NCBI GenBank assembly: GCA_009993635.1
Contig: JAACTC010000005.1
Span: forward strand, 558,001 to 622,000
DNA from: Erythrobacter sp.
GTDB taxonomy: Bacteria; Pseudomonadota; Alphaproteobacteria; Sphingomonadales; Sphingomonadaceae
Direction of reading: 5' to 3'
Length of the DNA stretch: 64,000 bases
Positions 55,375 through 64,000 of this stretch are shown one piece after another (position 1 is the first letter of the stretch; each line of letters opens with the position of its first letter). The notes below the pieces were generated by a model. It was given only the letters and a program-made list of their open reading frames with translations. It did no database searches and was not told the origin of the DNA. The translations under genes were made by a program, and so were the position numbers.

Positions 55375-55968
55375 TCACTGCGGACCGACGATCCCTTCCT
55401 GCGGCCAGGATGTATCGCCGATCCGCTCCAGTTCCATTTCGAGGAACTTCTGCCGTGGCTGGTCGCCCATCTGCGTGTACCCGACTTCGACCCAGCGACC
55501 GCCTTTCAAAACGGCATCGTAGGTGATCTTCATCGGGCCGCTGTTCACGCCCCAACGAAAACCGACCTCGGTCGCTTCGAACCAGGGCCGCGCCGTCATG
55601 CCGCGGGCGGTGCTGACCATCACGTACTCGTCCTTCAACGGATCGTAGGTGATCATGGCAACCGCGTTGAACATCAGCGTGCCATCCGGACCATACCCGC
55701 GCCCCTCGACAAGCCGGCTGACGCCACCCGCCATGGTACCCACGCGCTCCGTCTGGGTCAGTTCGATTTCCCCCATCGGGCCGGTCGAGGTCACGGTTCC
55801 CCGCCATTCGCCGTCCATCGAGGCAAAGCGTGCCATCGCCGCTTTCTGCTCTGCCAGCAGCGCATCGTAATCGGGCTCCTGCGCTAGGGCCATCGCCGGG
55901 CAGAGCATGAACGCCAGGGCTGCGGCAAGAATCGCCCCGCCCACCTTCCGTTTCGCTGTCTGTTGCAT
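55375..55968 (-). CDS. Secreted DUF1579-like protein
   Basis: A 197-residue product with a signal peptide cut near AMALAQ. MDGEWRGTVTSTGP, the RLVEGRGYGPDG segment and YDPLKDEYVMVS follow the DUF1579 pattern of beta-rich secreted proteins. No catalytic residue can be named. An ATG 9 bases upstream (55977) is an alternative start. Confidence 0.65.
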   Translation of the reverse strand: MQQTAKRKVGGAILAAALAFMLCPAMALAQEPDYDALLAEQKAAMARFASMDGEWRGTVTSTGPMGEIELTQTERVGTMAGGVSRLVEGRGYGPDGTLMFNAVAMITYDPLKDEYVMVSTARGMTARPWFEATEVGFRWGVNSGPMKITYDAVLKGGRWVEVGYTQMGDQPRQKFLEMELERIGDTSWPQEGIVGPQ

Positions 55969-56000
55969 GCTCTCCAATCCTCCCTTGTCATCGAACCGAT

Positions 56001-56831
56001 ATGTGGCACGTTCGTACCTGTGTGCCGGATAGCTTCAGGAGGCCCATCGCCCGGTATGTTTGCAAGGCCGATTTCGTGAACCGCGTCGCCCGCTTCGCGA
56101 ACCGTGCGCAGGCATTGCCTGCGGTACCCGCAATGCCCGCTGTCGCTCTGGCGGTGGCCATCATCGCGAGCATCGGCGGGCCGTTCGGCACGTCGGCTCT
56201 GCCGATGGTGGAGCGGTTGGCCTTCTGGTTCCTGCTGATGTCGATCGAGGCCGCCAAGTGGATGCTGTGGCTGGGGTGGCAGGTACGCAAGCGCGAAGAT
56301 TACTGGCGCGCAGCACTGATCGGCACGCCATTGCTCGGCCTGCTGATCCCGCTGGAAATTGCGCTAAGCTATCGCGCGATCGGTCACGATGCCTCGACCG
56401 ATATGCTTCCTGTCATCGCAAATGTCGGCATCGTGGGTGCGGCGATCCTGCTCGCCATGTTCGCGCTCCATCCACCGCGCATGAAACAGACACGGCAGAA
56501 GCCCGATCTGCTTGCGCGCGAGGGATTGTCTTCGAACGACCTTCTCGCCGCTTCGGCTGAGGATCACTATTGCCGCCTGTATCTCGCCGACGGCAGCCAG
56601 CGCCTGCTTCACGCACGGTTGAGCGATATCGTGAGCCTGCTTGAAGACGCCGAAGGGACACAAATCCATCGCAGTCACTGGTGCGCCGACAGGGGTGCGG
56701 TCACCGCGCGCCGGGCCGGGCGGGGATGGGAAATCCTGCTCCCATGCGGCACGGCCCTGCGGGTCAGCGCGACCTATCGCCAAGAAGCGCAGCGTCGCGG
56801 CTGGCTCAGCCGCGGGCGCTCCGTCGCCTAG
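56001..56831 (+). CDS. Membrane-bound LytTR DNA-binding regulator
   Basis: A 276-residue protein with four hydrophobic segments at about 40-62, 70-92, 104-124 and 138-155, then a LytTR domain at about 175-270 (LLAASAEDHYCRLYLADGSQ, LHARLSDIV, THIHRSHWC-like HRSHWCADR). LytTR domains bind DNA in a beta-fold mode. No histidine kinase is next to it, so it may sense through its own membrane part. It converges with the decarboxylase gene; both stops share the CTAG at 56828-56831. Confidence 0.78.
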   Translation: MWHVRTCVPDSFRRPIARYVCKADFVNRVARFANRAQALPAVPAMPAVALAVAIIASIGGPFGTSALPMVERLAFWFLLMSIEAAKWMLWLGWQVRKREDYWRAALIGTPLLGLLIPLEIALSYRAIGHDASTDMLPVIANVGIVGAAILLAMFALHPPRMKQTRQKPDLLAREGLSSNDLLAASAEDHYCRLYLADGSQRLLHARLSDIVSLLEDAEGTQIHRSHWCADRGAVTARRAGRGWEILLPCGTALRVSATYRQEAQRRGWLSRGRSVA

Positions 56832-58030
56832 CGCAGGTTGACCACATTGTCCGTCTGCGGCCGTTCGCGGCGGCCGTCGTACAGGCTCAGCATAGGATCG
56901 TCGTCGACCACGAGGGCCTGCGTCGCGCCGAAGCCGTTGAAATCGGTCTTCATCGCCGCGCCATAGGCGCCCAGCATCCCGATTTCGATGTAATCGCCGG
57001 CCTTGATGTCGGCCGGAAGCGCGAACGGCCCTTCCATGTAGTCGGCATCGTCGCAGGTCGGGCCGTAGAGCGCGAAATCCTCCGTCGCGGCGTGATCCTC
57101 GTAGGCCAGCGCGCGGATCGGGAATTTCCAGCCCAGATGCGCCGCATCGTACAGCGCGCCGTAGGCACCATCGTTGATGAACAGCTCCGTCCCGCGGCGC
57201 TTTTCCACCTTGGCGAGGAGCGAGGAGTATTCCGCGCACAGCGCCCGGCCGGGTTCGCACCACAGTTCCGACGAATAGGAAATCGGCAGCGTTTCGGATG
57301 CGCGAAAGATCACTTCGAAATAGTCTTCGAGCGGCGGCGGCTCCATGCCGGGGTAAATGCTCGGGAAGCCTCCGCCGACGTCGATGATGTCGATCACCAC
57401 GCTCGACGAGACGATCGCCGCACGCGCGCGCTCCAGCGCCTGCACATAGGCAAACGGGGTCATCGCCTGGCTGCCGACATGGAAGCACACGCCCAGCCAG
57501 TCGCAATGCTGGCGGGTCTGCTGCAGCAGCACGGGCGCTTCGGTCAGGTCGGTGCCGAACTTGCTGGCCAGCGACAGCTCGGAAAATTCGGACGACACGC
57601 GCAGGCGCACCAGCAGCTTCAGATCCTTTGCAGGGCTGCCATCGGGCGCACGGCATGCGTCGACGATCTTGGCCAGCTCTTCCGCGCTATCGAGGCTGAA
57701 GGTGCGGCAGCCATGCTGATGGTAGGCTTCGGCAATCGCGCTCTTGGGCTTTACCGGATGCATGAAGCACAGCTCCGCATCGGGCAGCACCCCGCGCACC
57801 AGCCGCACCTCGACGATCGAGGCGACGTCGTAGTGGGTGATCCCGTTATCCCACAGGATGCGAATCAGATCGGGCGAAGGGTTGGCCTTCACCGCATAGA
57901 GCGAGCGTCCGCGAAAATTGTCCGCGAAGAACCGGGCAGCGCGCGCAGCGGCGTGCGGCCGGTTGAGAATGACCGGTTCGTCGGGCGAAAGCGCCGCAAC
58001 TACGGATCGAGCGTCAGGATGATTGGCCAA
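56828..58030 (-). CDS. Type III PLP decarboxylase, ornithine decarboxylase-like
   Basis: A roughly 400-residue decarboxylase of the alanine racemase fold. The PLP Lys is in LYAVKANP (about residue 48), FHVGSQ and GGGFPSIYPG hold cofactor contacts, and GPTCDDADY has the active-site Cys from the partner subunit. This type makes putrescine from ornithine and can also act on lysine. No ATG lies upstream; the TTG at 58030 with GGGGG ahead gives a sensible start, though the frame stays open to a TTG at 58138. It is near nspC and carboxynorspermidine dehydrogenase. Confidence 0.85.
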   Translation of the reverse strand: MANHPDARSVVAALSPDEPVILNRPHAAARAARFFADNFRGRSLYAVKANPSPDLIRILWDNGITHYDVASIVEVRLVRGVLPDAELCFMHPVKPKSAIAEAYHQHGCRTFSLDSAEELAKIVDACRAPDGSPAKDLKLLVRLRVSSEFSELSLASKFGTDLTEAPVLLQQTRQHCDWLGVCFHVGSQAMTPFAYVQALERARAAIVSSSVVIDIIDVGGGFPSIYPGMEPPPLEDYFEVIFRASETLPISYSSELWCEPGRALCAEYSSLLAKVEKRRGTELFINDGAYGALYDAAHLGWKFPIRALAYEDHAATEDFALYGPTCDDADYMEGPFALPADIKAGDYIEIGMLGAYGAAMKTDFNGFGATQALVVDDDPMLSLYDGRRERPQTDNVVNLR

Positions 58031-58228
58031 TTCAAGGGACCCCCAAAACGGTAAAGTTTCAGACAAGGGCTGCCTTGCGGTTAGAGTCCCCTTGGGGCAG
58101 CGGAGGCGCGCAGATAGGCGTTCCGCAGCACGATGCAAGAGAAATCGTATTGCGCAGCGATGTAGTGAATCAACGCTGTCAGGCCAGACGGTTCCGAAAA
58201 CCCGAGCAGGTGCGACCGGCCGCCGCTT

Positions 58229-58726
58229 TTAGTCGCCGACCAGTGTGTCGATGATCAGTGGGGTGATGCTCAGCAGCACGAGCACGTTTTCGCGCAGGTT
58301 GGCCATCGTGATCCCGTGATCGAGCACGACATAGCGGGTCATGCCCAGTGTCCCGTCCGATGTGTCGCGCCAGGTCAGAATGGCCGCCTGCCCAAGATTT
58401 GCACGCGCCAGATCCGCATCGGTCACCGACTCGACCGGGTCGAACCGCACCTGCATCATCACGCCCTGGCACCCCTCGACGCCGGCGACATCGCAGGCGG
58501 TTCCGATGAGGAGGTATTTGGTGCCATCCTCGGCCCTGCCGCCAACGCTGACTTCACCCTCGTCCTCGAAGTCGATCAGCTCGTGATCGAGCGATTGGAC
58601 GATCGCCCTCAGGTCGTCGTTATCGACCGAAGCGACCACCCGCTGCGGCGCGTAGTCCTGCGCCGACGCGGACCCTGCGATCAGCGCGAAACCTGCGGAA
58701 AGTGCGAAAACGAGCGTGCGAATCAT
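58229..58726 (-). CDS. Secreted YbjN-domain protein
   Basis: A 165-residue protein with a signal peptide cut near GSASAQ. The rest has VVASVDNDDLRAIVQSL, a Cys pair region (ACDVAGVEGC), and ANLGQAAILTWRD, in the style of the YbjN domain, a type III secretion chaperone-like fold of unknown function. It lies between the decarboxylase and nspC on the same strand. Confidence 0.65.
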   Translation of the reverse strand: MIRTLVFALSAGFALIAGSASAQDYAPQRVVASVDNDDLRAIVQSLDHELIDFEDEGEVSVGGRAEDGTKYLLIGTACDVAGVEGCQGVMMQVRFDPVESVTDADLARANLGQAAILTWRDTSDGTLGMTRYVVLDHGITMANLRENVLVLLSITPLIIDTLVGD

Positions 58727-58808
58727 GTAACCCTCCCCCCTTGCGGTACACGGGGGAGGTTTCCACAAGTCGGGCGCTTTTGCCAGCGCCCCGTTCTGCC
58801 CGGGCCGA

Positions 58809-59981
58809 TCAGCTCAGGCGGTTGCGGAATTCCTCGTACCCGAAGCGTTTGACGCAATCGAGCGCGTCGGTTTCGCTGTCCCACAGCCAGATCGAGGGCA
58901 GCGGCACGCCGTTGAAGGTGTTGGTCTTCACCATCGAATAATGCGCCTGGTCGAGGAACGCGATACGCTGCCCCGCCTCGTTCGGCACGGGCAGCGAATA
59001 TTCGCCGATCACGTCGCCGGCGAGGCACGATGGCCCGCCAATGCGCACCGGCGGTTCGCCCGCGACCTCGCCCAGCATCGCGGGCCGGTACGGCGCCTCG
59101 ATCACATCGGGCATGTGGCAGGTGGCGGAAATATCGGTGATCGCGAAAGGTCCGTCGTTTTCGCCCGTATCCAGGATCGTGCCCACCAGAATGCCCGCAT
59201 CCAGCGCCACCGCCTCGCCCGGCTCGAGGTAGATTTGCGCGCCCGTATCGTCCTTCGCGTCGCGCAGGAATTCGATCAGCTCTCCGCGCTCGTAATCGGC
59301 GCGGGTGATGTGGTGGCCGCCGCCCATGTTGATCCACTTCAGCTGGCCGAAATACGGCTCGATCGCATCGAACACCCGGTCCCACGTGCGATGCAGCGGC
59401 TCGAAGCCCTGTTCGCACAGGTTGTGGAAGTGGATGCCCTCCACACCCTCCATATGCTCCTCGGTCAGCTGGCTGAGCGGGAAGCCGAGGCGGCTGCCCG
59501 GGCTGGAGGGGTCGTAGCGCGGCACTTCGCCCGTGGGCACCTGCGGGTTGATCCGCAGACCGACATCGAACGCCCCGCCGCTGGCCTTCGCCTGCTCCAG
59601 GATCAGCGCGGCGCGCTGCAACTGGCCGGGCGAATTGAAGATCACATGGTCGGAAAGCCGCGCGACCTCTTCCAGATCCTCCGGCTTGTAGGCGGCGCAA
59701 TAGGTGCTGATCTCGCCATCGTAGAATTCGGATGCCAGCCGGGCTTCCCACAGGCCCGAGGTGCACACCCCGTCCAGATATTCGCCCAGGATCGGCGCGG
59801 TGCTCCACATGCTGAACGCTTTCAGCGCGCTCAGCATCCTGATGTCCGCCTCGTCGCGAATATGCGCGAGCAGCTGGCAGTTGGCGCGCAGTTTGGCGGC
59901 GTCCACCACGAAGGCGGGCGTATCGACGCGTGAAAGATCGAAATGGGCGAAGGCACCCGGGTCACCGGCTTGGGTCTGCAT
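58809..59981 (-). CDS. nspC: Carboxynorspermidine decarboxylase
   Basis: NspC removes CO2 from carboxynorspermidine or carboxyspermidine to give the triamine. The 390-residue PLP protein has the cofactor Lys54 in SALKAFSMW, FHNLCEQGFEPL, MGGGHHITR and GPSCLAGD with the active Cys. Upstream ATGs at 59993 and 60017 are possible starts; I took 59981 because the product then begins near the conserved core. It works with the dehydrogenase 1.6 kb away. Confidence 0.9.
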   Translation of the reverse strand: MQTQAGDPGAFAHFDLSRVDTPAFVVDAAKLRANCQLLAHIRDEADIRMLSALKAFSMWSTAPILGEYLDGVCTSGLWEARLASEFYDGEISTYCAAYKPEDLEEVARLSDHVIFNSPGQLQRAALILEQAKASGGAFDVGLRINPQVPTGEVPRYDPSSPGSRLGFPLSQLTEEHMEGVEGIHFHNLCEQGFEPLHRTWDRVFDAIEPYFGQLKWINMGGGHHITRADYERGELIEFLRDAKDDTGAQIYLEPGEAVALDAGILVGTILDTGENDGPFAITDISATCHMPDVIEAPYRPAMLGEVAGEPPVRIGGPSCLAGDVIGEYSLPVPNEAGQRIAFLDQAHYSMVKTNTFNGVPLPSIWLWDSETDALDCVKRFGYEEFRNRLS

Positions 59982-60091
59982 ATTGTGGCCCATACGCATC
60001 CGACGAGCGCGTGTCATGCATCGGCGATCGACTTATGTGCAGCGCGCCCGGCGTGCTAGGACGCGCTCAGGATTGAAGGGGGAGCGCGTCG

Positions 60092-61522
60092 ATGCGCAGG
60101 TTGCTTGCGGTATTGCTGTTGTTCGCGCCGGTCGCGGCGTTTGCAGGCTCGCTCTATGCAGGATCGACGGGGCGGACCATCGAACGCTTCGTGGAACAGG
60201 AAATGCAGGGCTCCGCCCTGCCCGGCGTGGCGTGGGCGGCGGTTGAGGGGGATGAGATCACCACCGGCGCGCAGGGCACCGCCGATGCCGCCGGAAATCA
60301 GCCGGTCACGCCGCAGACCCGTTTCCTTCTGGGGTCGATTTCCAAGAGCTTTACCGCGCTGGCGGTGATGCAGCTGGTGGAAGCAGGCGAGATCGATCTG
60401 GACGCACCGGTCTCCACCTATCTCCAGGCGTTCGACGGAAAGCCGGCGGGCGCGGTGACGATCCGCCAGCTGCTCAGCCATACCAGCGGATATTCGACCC
60501 TGCAGGGCAACAGCGCGCCGAAGGACAGCGAATCGGGCACCACCGCCATTGCGCGCCGCGCCCAGTGGTACGCGCAGCAGCAGCCCGCCACCGCGCCGGG
60601 CACGGTGTGGGACTATTCGAACGCCAATTACCTGATCCTTGGCCGCGTGATCGAAACGGTGAGCGGCGTGCCCTACCCCGACTATATCGCAAGCCGCATC
60701 CTCCAGCCGCTGGGTATGAAGAACAGCTATGTCTCCGGCGGCAAGACACGCGGGGAGCTTGCGCGAGGGTTTACCCCGTGGTTCGGCTCGATGCGGCCGA
60801 TCGAGGCACAGTGGACCGGGCTCGGCTCGGCCCCGCAGGGCGGCGTCGTGTCCACCGCAGGCGACCTTGCGCGATATCTGCAGGTGATGATGAACGGCCA
60901 GAACGATATCCTGAGCGCGGCGGGCAAGGCGCAGATGCTGGAGCCTGCGGGCGACGTATCGCCGGGTTATGGCTTCGGCTGGATGGTCAACAGCGAGGAG
61001 CGCAGCGCCTATCACACGGGGCTGAGCCCCGGTTTCGAGACTATCGCGGCGATGATCCCGGCGCAGCGGCGCGGCGTGGTGGTGCTGACCAATGGCGTCA
61101 GCGGGATGGGTTTCGCGGAAACCGGCAATCTTCGCTACGGCATCGTGGCGCGTGGGCTGGACCTGCCGCAGGCACCCGATGGCGGCGGGTGGATGCGCAA
61201 GGTGAATTACATCTCGCTCGCCGCGGCGCCGGTCGTCCTGCTGCTGGCGATCGTCTGGGCGCTGTTCCGGCGCGATGCCCTGCGGACGAAGCGTTCCAGC
61301 AAGTTCGGCCTGTTCAGCCTGTGGTTTCCGCTGCTCGCGATGGCAGGCGTGGCGTGGGTCTGCGTGGTGACGATCCCCAACCTGTTCGGCGTCTCGCTCG
61401 CCACGCTGAACCTGTTTCAGCCGGACATGACGCTGCTGCTGCTCGCCACGGCCGTGCTGGGGCTGGTGTGGGCGGCGGTGAGGCTGAGGATCGCCTATTC
61501 GGGACGACCGGCTGCTGCCTAG
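60092..61522 (+). CDS. Serine hydrolase, beta-lactamase family, with C-terminal membrane helices
   Basis: A 476-residue protein. A signal peptide (cut near AFAG) is followed by the penicillin-binding-like domain with SISK (Ser82, Lys85) and YSN in WDYSNANY. HTGLSPGF takes the place of the KTG motif, as in esterases and peptidases of this class. Three hydrophobic segments at about 370-390, 402-425 and 440-462 form a membrane anchor. It is probably not a drug-resistance enzyme. It lies between nspC and the dehydrogenase but on the other strand. Confidence 0.85.
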   Translation: MRRLLAVLLLFAPVAAFAGSLYAGSTGRTIERFVEQEMQGSALPGVAWAAVEGDEITTGAQGTADAAGNQPVTPQTRFLLGSISKSFTALAVMQLVEAGEIDLDAPVSTYLQAFDGKPAGAVTIRQLLSHTSGYSTLQGNSAPKDSESGTTAIARRAQWYAQQQPATAPGTVWDYSNANYLILGRVIETVSGVPYPDYIASRILQPLGMKNSYVSGGKTRGELARGFTPWFGSMRPIEAQWTGLGSAPQGGVVSTAGDLARYLQVMMNGQNDILSAAGKAQMLEPAGDVSPGYGFGWMVNSEERSAYHTGLSPGFETIAAMIPAQRRGVVVLTNGVSGMGFAETGNLRYGIVARGLDLPQAPDGGGWMRKVNYISLAAAPVVLLLAIVWALFRRDALRTKRSSKFGLFSLWFPLLAMAGVAWVCVVTIPNLFGVSLATLNLFQPDMTLLLLATAVLGLVWAAVRLRIAYSGRPAAA

Positions 61523-61538
61523 TTTCTCGCAGAGACAC

Positions 61539-61586
61539 GGGAGAAAACGCAGAGGCGCGAAGACGCGAGCGCCCCTCTTTTCTCCC
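61539..61586. terminator. Hairpin between convergent genes
   Basis: GGGAGAAAA at 61539-61547 pairs with TTTTCTCCC at 61578-61586, with further imperfect pairing inside. It lies between the hydrolase stop and the dehydrogenase stop and could end transcription on both strands. Confidence 0.55.
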
Positions 61587-61609
61587 GCAACTCTGCAAGA
61601 AATCGAAAG

Positions 61610-62821
61610 CTAGAACCCGACAGGGCCGTCCAGTTCCTTCACGTTCCACGGCAGGCCGTGTTCGTTCAGCATCTCCATGAAGGGATCGGGATCGAACTGC
61701 TCCATGTTGAACACGCCGTCGCCGTCCCACGTCCCCTGTACCATCATCGCCGAACCGATCATCGCAGGCACGCCGGTGGTGTAGGATACCGCCTGGTTGC
61801 CGGTTTCCTCGTAAGCGGCTTCGTGGCTGCAGATATTGTTGATGTAGAACGTCTTCTCGCCGCTGCCATCCAGCGCCTCGCCGGTTGCGATCACGCCGAT
61901 ATTGGTCTTGCCCTTGGTCGTCTCGCCAAGGCTTTCGGGCTTGGGCAGCACAGCGGCGAGGAATTGCAGCGGGATGATGTCGCGGCCCTGGTACTTGACC
62001 GGCTCGATGCTGGTCATGCCCACCGCCTGCAGCACGCTGAGGTGCTTGATGTACTCATCGCCAAAGGTCATCCAGAAGCGCGCACGCTCCAGCTCGGGCA
62101 CGAACTTGGCGAGGCTTTCCAGCTCTTCGTGATACATCATGTAGGCGTTCTTCGGGCCGACTTCCTCGAAGTCGAATTCGGTCTTCACCTGCATCGCGGG
62201 AGTTTCCACCCACTCGCCGTTTTCCCAGTGGCGGGCAGGCGCGGTCACTTCGCGGATGTTGATTTCCGGGTTGAAATTGGTCGCAAAGGCCTGCCCGTGA
62301 TCGCCGCCATTGCAGTCCAGAATATCGAGCTGGCGGATGGTCTTGAGCTTGTGTTTCTTGAGCCACATCGTGAACACCGATGTCACACCCGGATCGAAGC
62401 CCGAGCCGAGCAATGCGGTCAGCCCCGCGTCCTTGAAGCGGTCGTGATAGGCCCACTGCCAGTGATATTCGAACTTCGCCTCGTCCTTGGGCTCGTAGTT
62501 CGCGGTGTCGAGGTAATCGACACCCGCTTCGAGGCAGGCGTCCATGATCGGCAGATCCTGATAGGGAAGCGCCAGATTGACGACCAGTTTCGGTTCGATC
62601 TTCCTGATCAGGTTGATCATTGCGGGCACTTCCTCGGCATCGATCTCGTAGGTCGAGACATCCACGCCAGTGCGCTCCTTCACCGAGGCAGCAATCGCAT
62701 CGCACTTCGATTTCGTGCGGCTGGCGAGGTGGATGTCGCTGAAAATGCCCTTGTTCATCGCCATCTTGTGGACGCAGACCGAGCTGACGCCCCCTGCCCC
62801 GATCACCAGTACCTTCGCCAT
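61610..62821 (-). CDS. Carboxynorspermidine/carboxyspermidine dehydrogenase (saccharopine dehydrogenase fold)
   Basis: A 403-residue enzyme that reductively joins putrescine or diaminopropane to aspartate semialdehyde. The NADPH site GAGGVSSVC is at 8-16; NLALPYQD, LDTANYEP, and GSGFDPGVTSVF follow the CANSDH type of the family. The ATG at 62821 gives the MAKVLVIGAGG start. Together with NspC and the ornithine decarboxylase-like gene it completes the pathway. Confidence 0.88.
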   Translation of the reverse strand: MAKVLVIGAGGVSSVCVHKMAMNKGIFSDIHLASRTKSKCDAIAASVKERTGVDVSTYEIDAEEVPAMINLIRKIEPKLVVNLALPYQDLPIMDACLEAGVDYLDTANYEPKDEAKFEYHWQWAYHDRFKDAGLTALLGSGFDPGVTSVFTMWLKKHKLKTIRQLDILDCNGGDHGQAFATNFNPEINIREVTAPARHWENGEWVETPAMQVKTEFDFEEVGPKNAYMMYHEELESLAKFVPELERARFWMTFGDEYIKHLSVLQAVGMTSIEPVKYQGRDIIPLQFLAAVLPKPESLGETTKGKTNIGVIATGEALDGSGEKTFYINNICSHEAAYEETGNQAVSYTTGVPAMIGSAMMVQGTWDGDGVFNMEQFDPDPFMEMLNEHGLPWNVKELDGPVGF

Positions 62822-63016
62822 GTGTATTCCTTTCGAATTCGAATCTTTGCGCGCGCACTTACCCAAACGGGCGCGCGGCACCAAATGATCCGCGTTGCAC
62901 CCTTTCCTAATCGGGTCGACCCGCTCTATCGGAGGCGCATGATCGGTCTGCCCTCACAACGCGATAGCCACACAATGCGCCGCCAGCGGGCAGGCGGACT
63001 TTTCAGCCTTGGACAC

Positions 63017-63034
63017 TGTGTCAGGTGTGTCAGG
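63017..63034. repeat. Tandem 9-base repeat before the dehydratase gene
   Basis: TGTGTCAGG occurs twice in a row, 24 bases before the likely GTG start. It may be a regulatory site or chance. Confidence 0.3.
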
Positions 63035-63057
63035 ACCATGGGACAATGGGTGCAGGC

Positions 63058-64000
63058 GTGAGCGATATGCGCAGCCCCACCCGCGATGGCGTACTGGCCG
63101 CAGCGCGCAGTATTGCGCAGATCCTGCCGCCTACCCCGCTGCTGCCGGTGGAGATCGAAGGCGTTCGCTGCCGGGTGAAGGCTGAGTGCCTGCAACCGAT
63201 CGGCGCGTTCAAGATACGCGGCGGCTGGTGGCGGCTTTCCAACCTGACCGAGGAAGAGCGCAAACGCGGCGTGGTCGCGGTGTCCAGCGGCAATCATGCG
63301 CAGGGCGTTGCCTGGGCGGCGAAGACGCTCGGCATCAAGGCCGCGATCGTGATGCCCCGCAATGCGCCCAAGGTGAAGCTGGAGGCGACCGAGGCACTCG
63401 GAGCGGAGATCATCCTGTATGATCGCCCCGGTGAGGATCGCGACGAGGTCGCCGCGCGCGAGATCGCGAGGCGCGGTGCAGTGCTGGTCCACGCCTTTGC
63501 CGATCCGTGGGTGATAGAGGGGCAAGGCAGCGCGGGGATCGAGATTACGCAGCAGCTGGGCAAGCAGCCGCCGATGATCCTCGCCTGCTGTGGCGGCGGC
63601 GGGCTTGCCGCCGGGCTCGCCCTCGCCTGCCCGGAAAGCGCGGTAGTCCCGGTCGAGCCTTATGGGTGGGACATGGTCGGCCAGGCCCTCGCCAAAGGGG
63701 AGATCGTTCAGGTCGCGGATGATGCGCCGCAAACCATCTGCGACGCGCTTCAGCCGCCAGCGACCAAGCCGATCAACCTCGATGTGCTGCGCGACCGCGC
63801 GCATTCCGGCGTCACCGTGACCGACGACGAGGTGCGCGAGGCGCAGCGTTTCGCCTTCGCGCGGCTGGGCCTCGTCACGGAACCGGGCGGCGCGGCAGCT
63901 CTTGCGGCAGCCCTTGCCGGTAAGCTAGCGATGGAAGCCGACACCACGATCATGGTCACCGGTCGCAATACGGACCCCGCCGCATTCGCCGCCACGATCG
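63058..64000 (+). CDS. Threonine/serine dehydratase, PLP-dependent, cut by window end
   Basis: The frame runs to the window edge with 314 codons visible. The PLP Lys is in IGAFKIRGG (about residue 52), SSGNHAQGVAWAA is the cofactor phosphate-side loop, and CCGGGGLAAG is the glycine loop. It deaminates threonine or serine to oxo acids, or may be a racemase of this fold. A GTG at 63058 and an ATG at 63067 are both possible starts. The C-terminus is missing, so it cannot be seen whether a regulatory domain follows; the length so far fits the short form. Confidence 0.85.
   Translation, partial: MSDMRSPTRDGVLAAARSIAQILPPTPLLPVEIEGVRCRVKAECLQPIGAFKIRGGWWRLSNLTEEERKRGVVAVSSGNHAQGVAWAAKTLGIKAAIVMPRNAPKVKLEATEALGAEIILYDRPGEDRDEVAAREIARRGAVLVHAFADPWVIEGQGSAGIEITQQLGKQPPMILACCGGGGLAAGLALACPESAVVPVEPYGWDMVGQALAKGEIVQVADDAPQTICDALQPPATKPINLDVLRDRAHSGVTVTDDEVREAQRFAFARLGLVTEPGGAAALAAALAGKLAMEADTTIMVTGRNTDPAAFAATI

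Noticed and set aside
60092..61522. Serine hydrolase as a beta-lactamase resistance gene
   Set aside because: The KTG motif is replaced by HTG and the protein has a three-helix membrane tail, typical of non-resistance esterases or peptidases of this fold.

Overview
The window is a chromosomal stretch from a high-GC alphaproteobacterium, most likely a sphingomonad of the Erythrobacteraceae type. I infer this from the gene content: a CrtZ-type carotenoid hydroxylase, the C4 pathway hemA, an ATPase zeta inhibitor (DUF1476), BolA next to a CGFS glutaredoxin, SAM-decarboxylase-independent spermidine genes, Flp pilins and many short-spaced or overlapping genes. No rRNA, CRISPR, prophage or complete insertion sequence was seen. 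There is one tRNA, tRNA-Arg(ACG).

Layout. 1-5.1 kb: crtZ, a thioesterase, a quinone reductase-like enzyme, zeta subunit-bolA-grx4, two Nudix hydrolases and the tRNA. 5.2-13.5 kb: two Flp pilins, an M48 lipoprotein protease, accA-xerD, a secreted helical protein coupled to a 50-residue membrane peptide, then aroK-aroB and a small kinase-like gene. 13.6-29 kb is mostly on the minus strand and holds the propionyl-CoA/methylmalonyl-CoA genes (pccA, mutase, epimerase, pccB) with biotin synthase, an acetylhomoserine sulfhydrylase broken by a frameshift, several tiny two-helix membrane proteins, two copies of an 86-bp palindromic repeat and a lower-GC Abi-alpha-like gene lying between the epimerase and pccB. 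29-45 kb: glutathione reductase, a CDP-alcohol transferase, a DEAD helicase, MscS, TspO, an EF-hand lipoprotein, GtrA with a ferritin-like protein, pgi, lepB-rnc-era and topA. 45-56 kb: dprA-plsY, an unusual HTH-membrane-EF-hand protein, murI, hemA, a nitroreductase, a cell wall hydrolase, and a GST divergent from a WYL regulator. 56-64 kb: a membrane LytTR regulator, a spermidine cluster (ornithine decarboxylase-like, nspC, carboxynorspermidine dehydrogenase) and a threonine dehydratase cut by the window end.

How it works together. Biotin synthase supplies the cofactor used by both PccA and acetyl-CoA carboxylase. PccA/PccB, epimerase and mutase carry propionyl-CoA to succinyl-CoA, which is also the substrate of HemA. 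The three polyamine genes are enough, with aspartate semialdehyde, to turn ornithine into spermidine.

Most striking items: the HTH-TM-EF-hand protein at 47893-48615 (a possible one-component calcium-sensing regulator), the Abi-alpha-like insertion in the propionate operon, the scattered low-GC two-helix microproteins with paired cysteines, and the 4-base deletion in the sulfhydrylase gene. All functions are inferred from sequence reading; no database search was run.
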